Positions 1 to 10,662 of a stretch of 64,000 nucleotides of DNA are shown here, one piece after another. The notes under the pieces were generated by a model, which searched no databases, was not told where the DNA came from, and worked only from the letters and a program-made list of their open reading frames with translations. The DNA is from Poecilobothrus nobilitatus (lineage: Eukaryota > Arthropoda > Insecta > Diptera > Dolichopodidae). The position numbers and the translations under genes are program-made. Numbering within the stretch: position 1 is the first letter of the stretch; every line of letters starts with the position of its first letter. The DNA is taken from the NCBI GenBank assembly GCA_947095535.1, contig OX352774.1, forward strand, positions 266,015,843-266,079,842, in the 5' to 3' direction.

Positions 1-1469
1 AGCGGGCTAAATATACCTTCAAAGGTATGGACCGGATCAGAAAAAAATTCTAAGTCGATTGAGCCATGTCCGTCCGTCTGTCAGCACGCTAACTCAAAAA
101 CTAAGAAAGCTAGAATCTTGAAATTTACACAAAATATTCTGGGAGCAATTTGTAGGTTCCCTATTCTTTTTCGTTTGGTTCCGACCAAAACTTCGGGTAG
201 CTCTCGAACACCAAACTTTTAGATCCCCACATGTTTTTTTAAATATAGCTATGAAATTTTAACTGCTGATAGATCTTATAAAAATATTAATTTTATTTTT
301 AATAACTTTTTTTTGTAGCCCCACACGTTACGGAGCTACAGCCCCCAAAGGTTCAAAAAAGTTCTATATTTAAATTGTTATAGCACAAGTTGTATAAGGT
401 ATATCTTCATTTTGAAAACGCCAAACCATTACTGCTTTTATTAGCTTTAAAAGTATATATACAATAAATATATATTTGTGGCATACGGTGTCTTAATTTA
501 CCGTTATGCGAAACTCAAATTTTGCAAAATCCTTTAACCCTTCTATCTTCTAAACGGTTTAAGTTGGAAACTTGAAATTTGACAAAAGTTAGATCTTTGA
601 AAATAAGTATGAGTCATTTCAAAAATTTGTTTTGTATCACTCCCCGTTTAGGAGCTGTAAGGGGTCAAAAACTGAAAATTTCCTATTTTCAAACACCTGT
701 AACTTGAACACCTATTAACATTTTTTTGAAGTAATACACAAAAATTAAAGCTTCAACATTATACTCTTATTTCTGTTAACAAATTTTTTTAATAATAAAG
801 GGTTACTTTATAATTGACGAAAGTGTTACTTGATTTTTTCAAATTTTCTAACAAATAAACAACGGTAGCTTGAAGAATTTTTATTTATATGATATTGATA
901 TACATACATACTTATATAATAACATGTTGATTTACATATCGTATATGGTATGAATGAATGATAAGAGTATAGATGTATATTATATAGCGCCGTATTTACA
1001 TACACACATATATGTATTTTATTGTATTTATAAGAAATTATTCTATGAATGGAAATATTTTTAAAGAAATATTGCAATGTATGGCGATATACTTATAACA
1101 ATATAAATATACTATGTGTGCATTAATATAATATAATATTTAAAATTATATTTACTATTTTGTAATTTAATATACATTTACCGCTTAGTATTAAATGGTA
1201 CTATAGAATATTTGTATAGAATAAAAAGTTTTGGATTGATAATCGTTATGTGGAAGGTTAGAATCTGCTTTTGAAGAATGTATAAACATATAGTTTGAAT
1301 ATATGTACAACCCATAGTTCTAGAAATTATAAAATTCACCGAAATTATTTTAAAATACTGAAAAATTAAAAAATAATATTATAAGCAGAGTGTCAGGCTA
1401 TGAACATACTAACGGGTCGTACGGGTATCTAAGAGTTGACAAAGGCAACTGTATTCTTTCTCGTTCTTA
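1..1469 (+). mobile_element. DINE-1/INE-1-like nonautonomous element, copy D1 (5' end cut by window)
   Basis: This copy is nearly identical to the complete copy at 34961-36539 and begins where that copy is at about 35027. It holds the GTCCGTCC stretch near position 67, the GTTACGGAGCTACAGC module near 326, and the inverted terminal motif TCGTACGGGTAT at 1418-1429. A weak hairpin (GTTG/CAAC) and a T-rich end near 1469 follow. It lacks about 85 bp near 855 that the 34961 copy retains. It has no ORF. The plan matches Helentron-associated DINE-1/INE-1 elements of Drosophila (family knowledge, not searched). The last complete bases of the 5' side lie outside the window. Confidence 0.8.
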
Positions 1470-1578
1470 ATTTGTTTTTGTTTTATTTAAATTTAACCAT
1501 TACCTGCCATTACTTTAATATTTGTTATTGACCTGCATTAAATTGTTAAATTAAACTGATGTATTTCTTTCTTAAGTA

Positions 1579-1744
1579 GGGTATACATTATTAGTTCAGT
1601 CGTCAGATTCATAATGCAGTGCAACTGATGAATACCAAAAATTTTTGCTATTTTAATGAAAACAGACAGTTTTACAAATATACATTACCAGTTTAGTCAC
1701 AAAACTGTCGGCTGAACTGACGACTGAACTGATAATGTATACCT
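1579..1744. mobile_element. MITE with ~27-bp terminal inverted repeats and TA flanks
   Basis: Bases 1580-1606 are the reverse complement of 1717-1743 with a single mismatch; the arms begin GGTATACATTATTAGTT. The pair is flanked by TA on both sides (1577-1578 and 1745-1746), as expected for Tc1/mariner-type target duplication. The element is 166 bp and has no coding capacity, so it would be mobilised in trans. No second copy was noticed in the window. Confidence 0.75.
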
Positions 1745-2084
1745 TATACCTAACTCATACATGTTAACTAACTGAGGTAACTCATTAAACATGTATATAA
1801 GCAATTATTTTTCTGATTATTTGTTTTAAAGAGTGTCAGATCGAAATATGCTTTATTACGTGTGTTATGAGTGTGAATATCCAATATTCTATTTAGAATA
1901 AAATTTTGTGTTTTATTAGGTTATTGGTTATTTTAAATGCTGTCATGTATATCTCTTTTGTAGAACTATTTTCTAAACTTAAGTACTGTTGTAAGTATAG
2001 TGACGTAGAAGGATAAGTCAATATAAGGTGGATAGAAATGAATAAACTTTATATGATGCATTATATTTAATTTATTAATCATCG
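1745..2084. other. AT-rich spacer, no gene seen
   Basis: This stretch lies between the MITE and the 3' remnant of the minus-strand LINE. I see no ORF, repeat or RNA signature in it. Confidence 0.5.
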
Positions 2085-2169
2085 ACCGATCGGCCCTATT
2101 TCAAATAGAATTCAGGTACGTAATATTCAATATGATTTATGAATTAAAAATTATAATTAATACTTTCCT

Positions 2170-3013
2170 TGGTAAGTAATTTCAAAGCCGCGAAGAATGA
2201 ATATATTATATGGAGTAATTTTTTTTATTAAATATGCAATATGATCAACCCATTTTAATTTGTTGTCAATTAACAACCCCAGATTTTGAATATTTTTAGT
2301 GGAATATTGAAATAATCCAAATAACCAAATTTTCCAAATCTACCAAATAATCAAATTTTTGTTTTGTCTACACTTAAGAGTAGAAGATTATTCTTTAGCC
2401 ATTCTTCCATTAAATTTAGATAATTTTGGACCGCAATTCTCATGTCTTCTACAGTTTTGTCAGAGTATTTTAAAACCGCATGATCTGCGCACCCCTTGTA
2501 TATGCCCCTTTAAATCAAGAAAAAATATCTCAATTAGATATAGTTTAAAAAGATCCGGTTCTAAGATTGAGTCTTGAGGAACGCCTTTATTAATAATTTT
2601 CTCAATGCTCAGTACATTTCCAATTTTAACTTTTTGCAGACGATTGAATAAAAAGGACTCAAAAAAAGATATTTGATTGTTGGTGAAACTCAAGCCCTGT
2701 AATTTGCTCAATAGCAATCTATGATCCACGCAATCAAATGCCTTCTGCAAGTCTAAAAACACACATGCTACATATTTTCCAGACCTCTTGTTATAAAATT
2801 AACTAAACTTAGACAAGCCGCAGTAGTATTAGAACATTTTTGAAACCCGTACTGCTCATGATGCAATATATTATTGGCCCTAATAAAATCGCTTAATCTG
2901 TTCTTAATTATAGTTTCAAAAATTTTCGACACAGAATTTAGAACTGAAATTGGTGGATAGTTGGTTTGATCAGTCGTTTCACTGTTCTTAAAAATTTGAT
3001 TTACTATGGCCAT
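2170..3013 (-). pseudogene. Reverse transcriptase domain of LINE L-A, frameshifted
   Basis: This would be the polymerase that copies LINE RNA at a nicked target. The N-terminal fingers (NYPPISVLNSVSKIFETIIK, then QYGF) read from 3013 to 2768. A frameshift follows, then motif A (FLDLQKAFDCVDH, near 2740) and motif B (GVPQDSILEPDLF, where GVPQGSILGP is usual). A second frameshift precedes motif C. The catalytic FADD box reads CADH at 2491-2480, so one catalytic aspartate is lost. The thumb continues as LLIDNKLKWVDHI with a further frame change. Three separate defects make it inactive. The family identity is clear; the exact clade is not. Confidence 0.85.
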
Positions 3014-3351
3014 TTTAAGTGAATCAGGAAAAATTCCTGCCTGAAACGGGGAGTTTATTAATTTCGCGATAATTGGAGATAATTTATTACAGTATTTTTT
3101 AATAAATTTTGTCGAGATATTATCATAACCTGTTGTAACAGCAGATTTTAGTGAATTAATTTAATTAAAAAATTAATATTGTCAATGTTTGACTGATCGA
3201 CAGAAATTCTTAATTTCTCTGTTATATTTATAAATTTGCGTGACCATACATTCGGCTATATCATGTTGATTTTGGAAAGTAACATCGCCATTTTTCAAAA
3301 CTTTAATAATACTTTTATTTTCAACTGGGTTCAATTTGGGTTCAATTCAAT

Positions 3352-3420
3352 TAACGATTAACAAGATAATATATAATTGTATATTATCTTGTTAATTGTA
3401 TATTATCTTGTTAATCGTTA
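3352..3420. repeat. 22-bp inverted repeat with duplicated centre inside LINE L-A
   Basis: Bases 3352-3373 are the exact reverse complement of 3399-3420. The bases between include a further direct copy of TATATTATCTTGTTAATT. It lies in the linker between the endonuclease and reverse transcriptase and probably arose after the element died. Confidence 0.8.
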
Positions 3421-3814
3421 TAAAGCATAATAATAAATATTCCAGAGTTTCCTACTGTTACTAGGATCTTTCAAAATTTCTCTCGAATAGTATTCTTTTT
3501 TCGTTCTACGTATTAAAATCCCTATCTTTTGTCTATATTTTACGTACAAATTTAAAATTTTCGAATTATTCTTATATTTTTTTGAGTATTTGTAATACGA
3601 ATCTCTAATTTCTAAATTATTAATAATCTCACCAGTAATCGACTTGTGCTTTTCCCTGTTAGTTTTTAATTGAGAGAATTTCAGTATTTCTTTGAATTGT
3701 TTGACTCAGATCATTTATTAAATCATCTGTGTTTGAATATAAGTGAAAATTAGACCATATTGTTTTTTTTCTATATGTTCAAAACAGTTTTAAAGACTTC
3801 TTTTTTTTCAGTCA

Positions 3815-4686
3815 GTGGTTTTGAATTCATAATAATAAGTAACCTTCTATGATCAGACAGTGGCGTGTCAAACCTATAAAATAAATATTTATTTCAGGGG
3901 CCTCGGTGGCCTAGTGGGTAAGAGCGTATAAAATATGCTGTAAACACCGAGGGAGTGTGGGTTCGAATCCCACACACGTCGTAAGAGTTATTCCCTCTTA
4001 CGACATGTACATCCACGCCTGAACAGGAAAGGCTGTGTAATTTCCTGTCCACATTTATATGGCAGAGAAATACAATAAAAAAAAAAAAAAATTTATTTCT
4101 AATTCAGTGATGAAGTGGTCTTTTATAGACGAACGCGTTTTACCGATACTTGTAGCAAAATCAGTAGTAAGTTTATTATATATTACATAACTTTTGCTCT
4201 GTAGCACCTCTTGATAATATGTAACATCATGATTTTGTGAGTCTAAAAGGTTTAAATTAATGTCCCACAGTATTATGGATTTATTTCATCTATCTATTCT
4301 ACTTATAAATTGGGTCATCCGTTCATGTTTGTTTAATGATCCATATATAGCTATATCATATTAATTTCGTGCCTAATTAACTTGACTATCAAGAAACTGG
4401 AATCATAAAAATATCTTCTTTATAAATCAAATCACTACTTATCACATTATTAGCATAAATAGCTACTCTGCCATATAAATTGTTCCTAATTGAAAAGGAG
4501 ATATATAACCTCGTATGGATTAAAAAATTTGTTTTATGATTCACCTATCCATATCTCCGCCAAAACAATTATATGTGTGTCGCAGTTGTAGGATTTTATT
4601 AATAATTCTAGATTTAGCAGTTTATTACCTAAACTCTGAATATTCAAATATACTATGTTTTTTAAACCATTCTTAACCTTTTTCAT
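3815..4686 (-). pseudogene. Endonuclease (APE-type) domain of LINE L-A, interrupted by a SINE
   Basis: The domain nicks target DNA to prime reverse transcription. A methionine at 4686 leads into LNIQSLGNKLLNLELLIKSY and then HIIVLAEIW, the usual start of this fold (NIQSL...ETW). Next come LYGRVAIYANN and WDINLNLLD at 4267-4256, where family members have GDFN. The catalytic SDH reads as PLSDHRRLLII at about 3857-3840. Stops and frame changes lie between the blocks. The SINE at 3896-4090 separates WDIN from SDH. About 20 codons before 4686 end in a stop (FSGMNY), perhaps the tail of ORF1, which is otherwise unrecognised. Confidence 0.8.
3896..4090 (+). mobile_element. tRNA-derived SINE, copy A, with target-site duplication
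   Basis: A Pol III A box (TGGCCTAGTGGG, 3907-3918) and B box (GGTTCGAATCC, 3960-3970) lie in a tRNA-like head whose T-arm pairs GTGGG with CCCAC. The tail has two perfect 8-bp hairpins (CGTAAGAG/CTCTTACG and ACAGGAAA/TTTCCTGT) and ends in poly(A). ATTTATTTC occurs at both 3887-3895 and 4091-4099 as target duplication. It interrupts the endonuclease of LINE L-A, so it is younger than that LINE. Confidence 0.92.
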
Positions 4687-4690
4687 GGTT

Positions 4691-5221
4691 ACATTATTCA
4701 ATAATTCATCCCGGAAAATAAATGGGCTTTTAAACTGTCTTGCACATTCAATGTGTTATCATCTGATTGCATTTTTGAAACGTAATAAAGAAATTATTTA
4801 TAACTTTTGAAAAAGAAATATCATTAGTTTGAATATTAATTAACGCAAGAAACACCACATGCAAAATAATAAAAATTATGTAGTAAGTTATTGTGCGACG
4901 CGAGATAGTGTAAAATATTTTTTTTTTTCGATAAGAAATACTTTTGCTTTCCGGCAAAAAAGTAAAAATTTATAGGTAATAATTTATAATATTGAAAATG
5001 AAAGTTAAGTTAAAATTAAAATTATTTTTCTGATTTATGTAATATCTACTTAAATAGTTAGAAAATGAGTTGATAAAATATAAAATAGTTTTTGATTGTA
5101 TATAAGTATGTATGATTGATTTGTTTTTGATTGTTATTATAAAAAACAGAATAAAAATAAAAAATGTAGAAATTTATAAAATTTCAAATTATATAACGTT
5201 TTGCAATTTCTATTTAAATTT
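4691..5221. other. AT-rich stretch, possible decayed 5' part of LINE L-A
   Basis: It adjoins the LINE's endonuclease start. A minus-strand reading frame at 4957-4748 has no recognisable motif. Otherwise nothing is seen. Confidence 0.35.
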
Positions 5222-5571
5222 AGGGTTATGTGAAGATAAAATTTTAAGCTTTGGGGGCTACAAGAGCTGAAAAATAAAAATTTTTCTATTTTGAAACATC
5301 TATAACTTAGGTACCTTGACAAATTTTTCCAAAATAAAAGGCAAAAATTAAAGTTTCAACTTTGTAATTTTATATGTGTTAATAGTTTTTCTTAATTATG
5401 TAGAGTTCCCTTAAAATTGAAGAAAGTGTCTCTTTATTTTTCACATTTTTTCTTTTTATATGAAATTCCAAGAAAATTTTAAAATTTTGGTGCAATCCAC
5501 AATTTTAAACAGTTTGTATTGTATTTTGGAAAATGTGCTCCTTTAAAAACTGTTATGTTCTGCCTTGTTTT
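5222..5571 (+). mobile_element. S-family DINE-like element, 3' half only
   Basis: It matches the 3' halves of the copies at 21911-22703 and 27046-28222. Shared features are the GGGCTACAAGAGCTG-like module, the CACAATTTTAAACAGTTTGTATTG stretch (5500-5522 region), the inverted terminus GGAAAATGTGC at 5527-5538, and the T-rich end TGCCTTGTTTTA. The 5' half is absent. It has no coding capacity. Confidence 0.7.
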
Positions 5572-5587
5572 ATTTATAAACAAATAT

Positions 5588-5672
5588 CTCGAAATTGAAG
5601 AAAGTGCCCCTTTATTCTTCACTTTTTTTCTTACTTATAAAATTTTGGTTTTAGTCACAATTCTAAACTGTT
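5588..5672 (+). repeat. Partial second copy of the S-family 3' segment
   Basis: The stretch GAAATTGAAGAAAGTGCCCC through CACAATTCTAAACTG repeats 5413-5515 in the same orientation with differences. It is a short direct duplication immediately downstream of the truncated S copy. Confidence 0.6.
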
Positions 5673-5873
5673 ATAATAAAAAGCAACATTATTTAACAGA
5701 ATATATGATTTTTATGCTTGCTTTAAACGGAATTAATTTTTTATTGAATTAATATTTGCAGAGGTTTTTAAAAAGCTGCGTTGAAATATAAAAAATTCTT
5801 TAGTTTCATTTTATTAAAACACTCTTACTATATTTATGTTATAAATTTTCAAAAAGTCTAAGGAAATAAAGCC

Positions 5874-6400
5874 TTTTTTTTGGCACACCTTTAAAAATTT
5901 TGGAATAAATCTCCCTATTAGTTTGACTTTGTCCGTTTGCCCGACCGTTTGTCTCTATATCTGTCTGTTTATGAAACTTCTACACCGTCGAAATAAACAA
6001 ATGAAATTTTGTACGTAAATAGATTTCTTAACAAAAGTAACAGTTCTACAAAAATTTTCTTAAGTAACTCCAACATTATTGAGCTACATCGCCCCAAAGC
6101 TAAGATATAACTATGGTTATAGCTCAAGTTCCACAAAATGTTTCGCCAATCTCAAAATGCCCAACGGCAGGAAATTCCTTTGCCAATCAAGAAAAAAGTA
6201 GTATAGCTTTTTTCAATTCGACATTTAAATTTATCGTTACGTGCCAATATTTTCCCAACATTTTTAGCATCGTATTTCCACAGAAAATAACTTAGAAAAA
6301 TACAAATTTTACAAAACAGTTACAATTCTAGAATAGTTTTTAGTGATTATATTAACGTTTTCGAAATGTCTTTATTTTAAAACCCTTGGGTTTTTTTATT
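5874..6400 (+). mobile_element. S-family DINE-like element, diverged 5' part
   Basis: It begins with a GGCACACCTTT...-type terminus, then GTTTGACTTTGTCCGTTTGC and AAACTTCTACACCG, which match the start of the copies at 21911 and 27046. The core module is decayed (GAGCTACATCGCCCC, near 6090). No S-type 3' end is seen; the ~95-bp tandem array begins instead. Confidence 0.6.
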
Positions 6401-6434
6401 TCTTGATTTATATTATATCAATGGTGTATGAAAG

Positions 6435-7560
6435 CATTTAAATGGCTGAACTCTAATCGTGTAACCAATTATAAAATCCCTTATAATCTAGAATATTGCA
6501 TATATACATGCATAAACTTTTAGAAAAAGGGCAAACTTCCCTATTTCGTAACTAACTATAAAATTCCTTCTAATTCTGATTCCCACATAAACCTATTATA
6601 TATAAATATTCTGCGAAAAGGAGTAATCCTGATTTTGTAATCAACTATAAAATTCCTCCTAATTTAGAATTTAGGGTATATATATATATTTATTATACGA
6701 ATTCTTGAAAAATCATTTAACTCTGATTTTGCAACCAACTCTAAAATCCTTCCTAATTATTTTTTCACATACATATTTTACCAGAAAAGAATTTGAAATA
6801 GTGATCCAAAATTTAAACCCTAATTTTGTATCTAACTCTAAAGTTCTTCTCAATTATTTTGTTTCATACATATTTCAAAAAGAATAAAAAAATTCATATA
6901 TAAGATTTTGTTCTCATTTTCCTTATAAACTGTGGATAGTGTAAATATAAAAATTGTTAAAATGTAAAATTACTATTGTTAAGTTAATTTAAAATAACTG
7001 AATCTATGTAAATATATAGCATAAGGAAAGAAATATGTATATAATATGAGAAATAAATAAATGAATAATATAATAAATAGACATTTCAAAATCAAAAAAT
7101 TTGAAATAGTGAGGGCTACCGCCCCCAAACAAATTATTGAAACCCTGATCTTGCATCCAACTCTAAAGCCAATAATAAAGATATATCCATACAGCATACC
7201 TGTTGACTTATAAAAACTTAAATTTTGACACTTTTTGGGGTTACTATCACAAGAATATTTTTCATTTGCAGGTCTGGCACTTGATTTTATGTTAATTGAC
7301 TGTATTTTATTTGTAATCAACTCTAAAACCCTCCCTAATTATATATTTTACATACTTATTTCAAAAACAGACCTCTGCTAAGCAAGTTTTTGGAAACCCT
7401 GAATTTATAACCAACTCTAAAATCCGCTTTAATTATTTGTTTTACATACATATTTCAGGCTGCCGCCTGAAACCCCTGCTAAACAAATGATTGAAATACG
7501 ATTTTGTAAAAAACCCTAAAATCCTCCCTAATTATATGTTTTACACACATACTTCAATGG
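6435..7560 (+). repeat. Degenerate ~95-bp tandem repeat array
   Basis: A unit containing GTAACCAACTCTAAAATCC-like sequence followed by a TTACATACATATTT-like stretch recurs at about 6460, 6547, 6637, 6730, 6828, 7312, 7409 and 7507, with spacings of 87-98 bp and a partial unit near 7152. Bases 6890-7130 interrupt it. The array may be the central tandem-repeat part of the preceding S-family element. ORFs across it are chance. Confidence 0.75.
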
Positions 7561-7598
7561 CGAATTGGGTCATCGAATAATACTGAAATGCTAATACT

Positions 7599-7635
7599 GA
7601 AATGCAATAATATCTGTTAGGTATTATTGCATTTC
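7599..7635. repeat. Perfect 14-bp hairpin
   Basis: Bases 7599-7612 (GAAATGCAATAATA) are the exact reverse complement of 7622-7635, with a 9-nt loop. The sequence AATACTGAAATGC is also directly repeated just before the first arm. It may be the 3' hairpin of a decayed mobile element; nothing else supports a function. Confidence 0.7.
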
Positions 7636-10486
7636 TTCGTTATTGCACCCCTTCTTAGAAATTGCTAATTATAAATTATATTATATTTGTCAGAAAAATT
7701 ATGTGTAATAAACGCATTCATTTTAAAGTGTTGTGTTGGATGTGTTCTATTATAGAAAAAAAAAAAATATACATAGCTACAATGTATACAGTATAGATAT
7801 AATTTCTAATTGAAAATATTTTTAATTTTACAAACTAAGATACATTACGTACATAAATATTTTTTAATTTATTAATTTTTTTCGAATTGATTTTTTTTTT
7901 TAATTGATTTTATTTTGTATTGACATACATACATACCCATATATGCACAAAGAAAATGTTCTTAAATAATTTTAAAATGTCATTTTATAGATTTTTAAAT
8001 AAAGAAACAGGACCAAACAAATATTTTATTATAGCAAGCAGAAATAATTTATTATAATTGTTTATGAGTAAATTGTAATGGATAATCTATTTTGTTTTGA
8101 TTTATTTTTTGTTGAAAAAAATTTTTTTTCCAAATTTTATTGTAATCAAAGTATAAATATAAGAAGTGGTTTCATACTACCACTTAGTATTCATACTGGG
8201 CTGGTACTAAAAATAATAATAATAATAATATAAGAAGTGGTTTGACTCTTTTTTAGAAACATTTTTAATGCATTTTTCATACAACAAAAAAGTCTATTTT
8301 CAAGAATATAGGTGCAATATATTTTTCTATTTTTCATATCCACTGTGTCTGTGCATATAGTGCAAACACTTAAAAAGAAGAACGACACTATATATTGTTA
8401 TAATGTAATTTTATTACGGGAACCCAAATGAACTTATTGGTGTGCGAGTATAATGTATTAGGTATAGTGATAACTGAAATTGGAATTGTGTTTATATATT
8501 CGGGTAGTGGGTACCCAAATGAAAATTTTATTCTTTTTGGTTTCAATTTCAAGTAGGTTTTTTTTATTCCGTCTTTTTCGTGCATGATAAATTCTTATTA
8601 CTATCCACTTTTTACATTTAATTTATAGCTTAATTTAGTTACAAAATATTTTTGTAGTGTTTTTTCATTTCTTCTTATTAGTACATATTTAGTGTGTCTG
8701 ACTCTGACACTACAGTGGGCAGAAAAGATTTCGGATGGAAACATAATATTTTTTTTTGTATATAAATTGCAAATAATAACTTTCTTTTTTTATTTACTGC
8801 ATTATCTGGCAAAATACAAATTATAGATTATTCCGATTACAAATTGCAAAAACAAATATGTAGGTATATAAAAATAAAATCTACCATAATTAACTCCGTC
8901 ATTCTATGACGGGCCAACAGCTAATTTACTTTTTTCATTTAATTTACGTTTTTCATTTCATTTAAGCGCAGTTTTACAGAAACAAAGGCCAAATTCGAAA
9001 TACTAAAACAACTTAAATATGACGCCCTTTATATTTACATTTGAATTAAAGATCAAGGAATCTTTTAAAATAACTCTTAATGTGGAAAATAATGAATTTA
9101 TGTACCTATTTTATTTTTGAGTGAATGAATTTTAGATTAAATCATCATTGCATTTAAATTTCAGATATATAATATAATTAAATTTAAACACATGTGTTCA
9201 AAAAATTACAAATTTATGTAAGTCAAAACGTAATTTTGTCAATATTTTTATTAAAAATTTTACTATTTATGTAAATGTAATAATAATTTTTAAAAACAAT
9301 AAAATATTTTTTAATAGAAATAATTTTATCTAATTTTAAATTTTTGAAAAGATATTTTTACATAAAAACTTCTAAATTTTCTTTTGTAGATATTTTTGAA
9401 TTATATGTATTTGGAAGTAAAAGTCAAGTCAAATAGTCAACCAATAAAAATTAAATTTTTTGAATGAAATTATTAACTTTTTAAAATAATAAAAATAAAA
9501 AGCGTTCTGCATTTGAAATATGTCCTATCTACAAAAAATTTTAAAAATAAAAAGAAACAAAAATATAATAAAAAATTAGTATTAAAAGAATTTCACATAA
9601 AAAACAAATAAATAAACATTAATCGAAAATATTTGCATTTAAATAAAAAATTGCCGCAACAATATTTTCCTACTAATAATTATTAATTATATATTCAAAT
9701 ATGTATATGAAATATGTATATATGTACATATTATATACACTTTTACACATATAAAAATATATGTATATGTAGAAAAATGTATATACTTTTAACTATATAA
9801 TTTATTTTTTATTTTTATTTCTGACCAATTATAAATAAGTATACTTAAAAAATTATGCAAAATACAAAAATACCTAATACGAACTCATGAAAATTTAGAA
9901 TGAAAAAACTGATATTTTGTTATTATTAAAAATTATTATACGTACATAATTTTGTATATGTGGGTTTCTAAATATTTACTTATTCATATGTTACAATTAC
10001 AATCCATCAAACAAATTTTATAATTAATATAATCGGTGTAATTCTTAAAAAAAAAAAAAATGTTAAATAAAATTAATTGGAATATTTTAACTCCTAATAA
10101 TATGCAATACATTTTATTAACATTTAAAACAAAAAAAAAAAAAAATTGGACATGTAAATGATAAAAAATAAATAATTAATAATGTACAAAAATAAAAAAT
10201 AATTTCCATATGCATAATTTTCCATCCAATCACATAACTGGACTGTTATATTTAATATTATATATTTATCATTGATATCGATAACAATATATAGGAATAT
10301 ATAATATATATTTTTATTAAAGGTAATAATATAAAATTATGTAAGATAGAGTGAGAAAGGAAGTTATTAATTCTCCGCCCATTTTTCACTTGTTGATTAC
10401 AACGTTTTTCTTATTTTACATATATTTCATTTTCTTTTCTCTCTCTTGTGTTTTTTTCTTCAATTTATTTATTTTTATTGATTATC
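7636..10486. other. AT-rich intergenic or intronic DNA, no gene seen
   Basis: The stretch is dominated by A/T runs and TATGTATA-type low complexity. The only local structures are an (AAT)n microsatellite at about 8207-8231 and a direct repeat of ATAAGAAGTGGTTT at about 8159 and 8230. Short ORFs here have no recognisable domains. Confidence 0.5.
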
Positions 10487-10662
10487 GCGTAACTTTTACG
10501 CATGCGTGTAATTATATATGTAAGCTCCACCTCTAAATTACCACGTGTTTAATCAAATTTTCAATATTGTTATTGTTTTTGTAATAATTTTCATTTTCAC
10601 AGCTGTTGGTTTTCAAAATGTTTTTTTCATTGTTATTTTTGTTGTGAAATGTTTTCCACGTG
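10487..10662. promoter_or_regulatory. Cluster of E-boxes and short palindromes (possible regulatory module)
   Basis: Within 176 bp lie two CACGTG E-boxes (10542-10547 and 10657-10662), one CAGCTG (10600-10605), the palindrome ACGCATGCGT (10498-10507) and the hairpin GCGTAA/TTACGC (10487-10501). CACGTG is bound by bHLH factors such as Myc/Max or Clock/Cycle. Two copies in such AT-rich DNA are notable, but occupancy is unknown. Confidence 0.3.

Larger units (their letters stand above)
2085..4690 (-). mobile_element. Decayed non-LTR retrotransposon (CR1/Jockey-type LINE), L-A
   Basis: Read on the minus strand, the order is apurinic-type endonuclease, a lysine-rich linker, reverse transcriptase and thumb, as in CR1/Jockey-group LINEs. 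The coding pieces are split by frameshifts and stops. The thumb piece (LLIDNKLKWVDHI, plus-strand position about 2240) is readable. The C-terminal end fades near 2085 and I see no poly(A) tail. A SINE (3896-4090) sits inside the endonuclease. The clade is inferred from motif style; Jockey, CR1 and L2-like elements are not separable by eye. Confidence 0.85.

Noticed and set aside
3900..3975. A functional tRNA gene
   Set aside because: The A and B boxes are present but the acceptor stem does not close, and the unit has a SINE tail, poly(A) and target duplication.
6979..7320. 113-codon minus-strand frame
   Set aside because: It crosses the ~95-bp tandem repeats and a spacer, is leucine/isoleucine/phenylalanine-rich as expected of AT-rich DNA, and has no motif.
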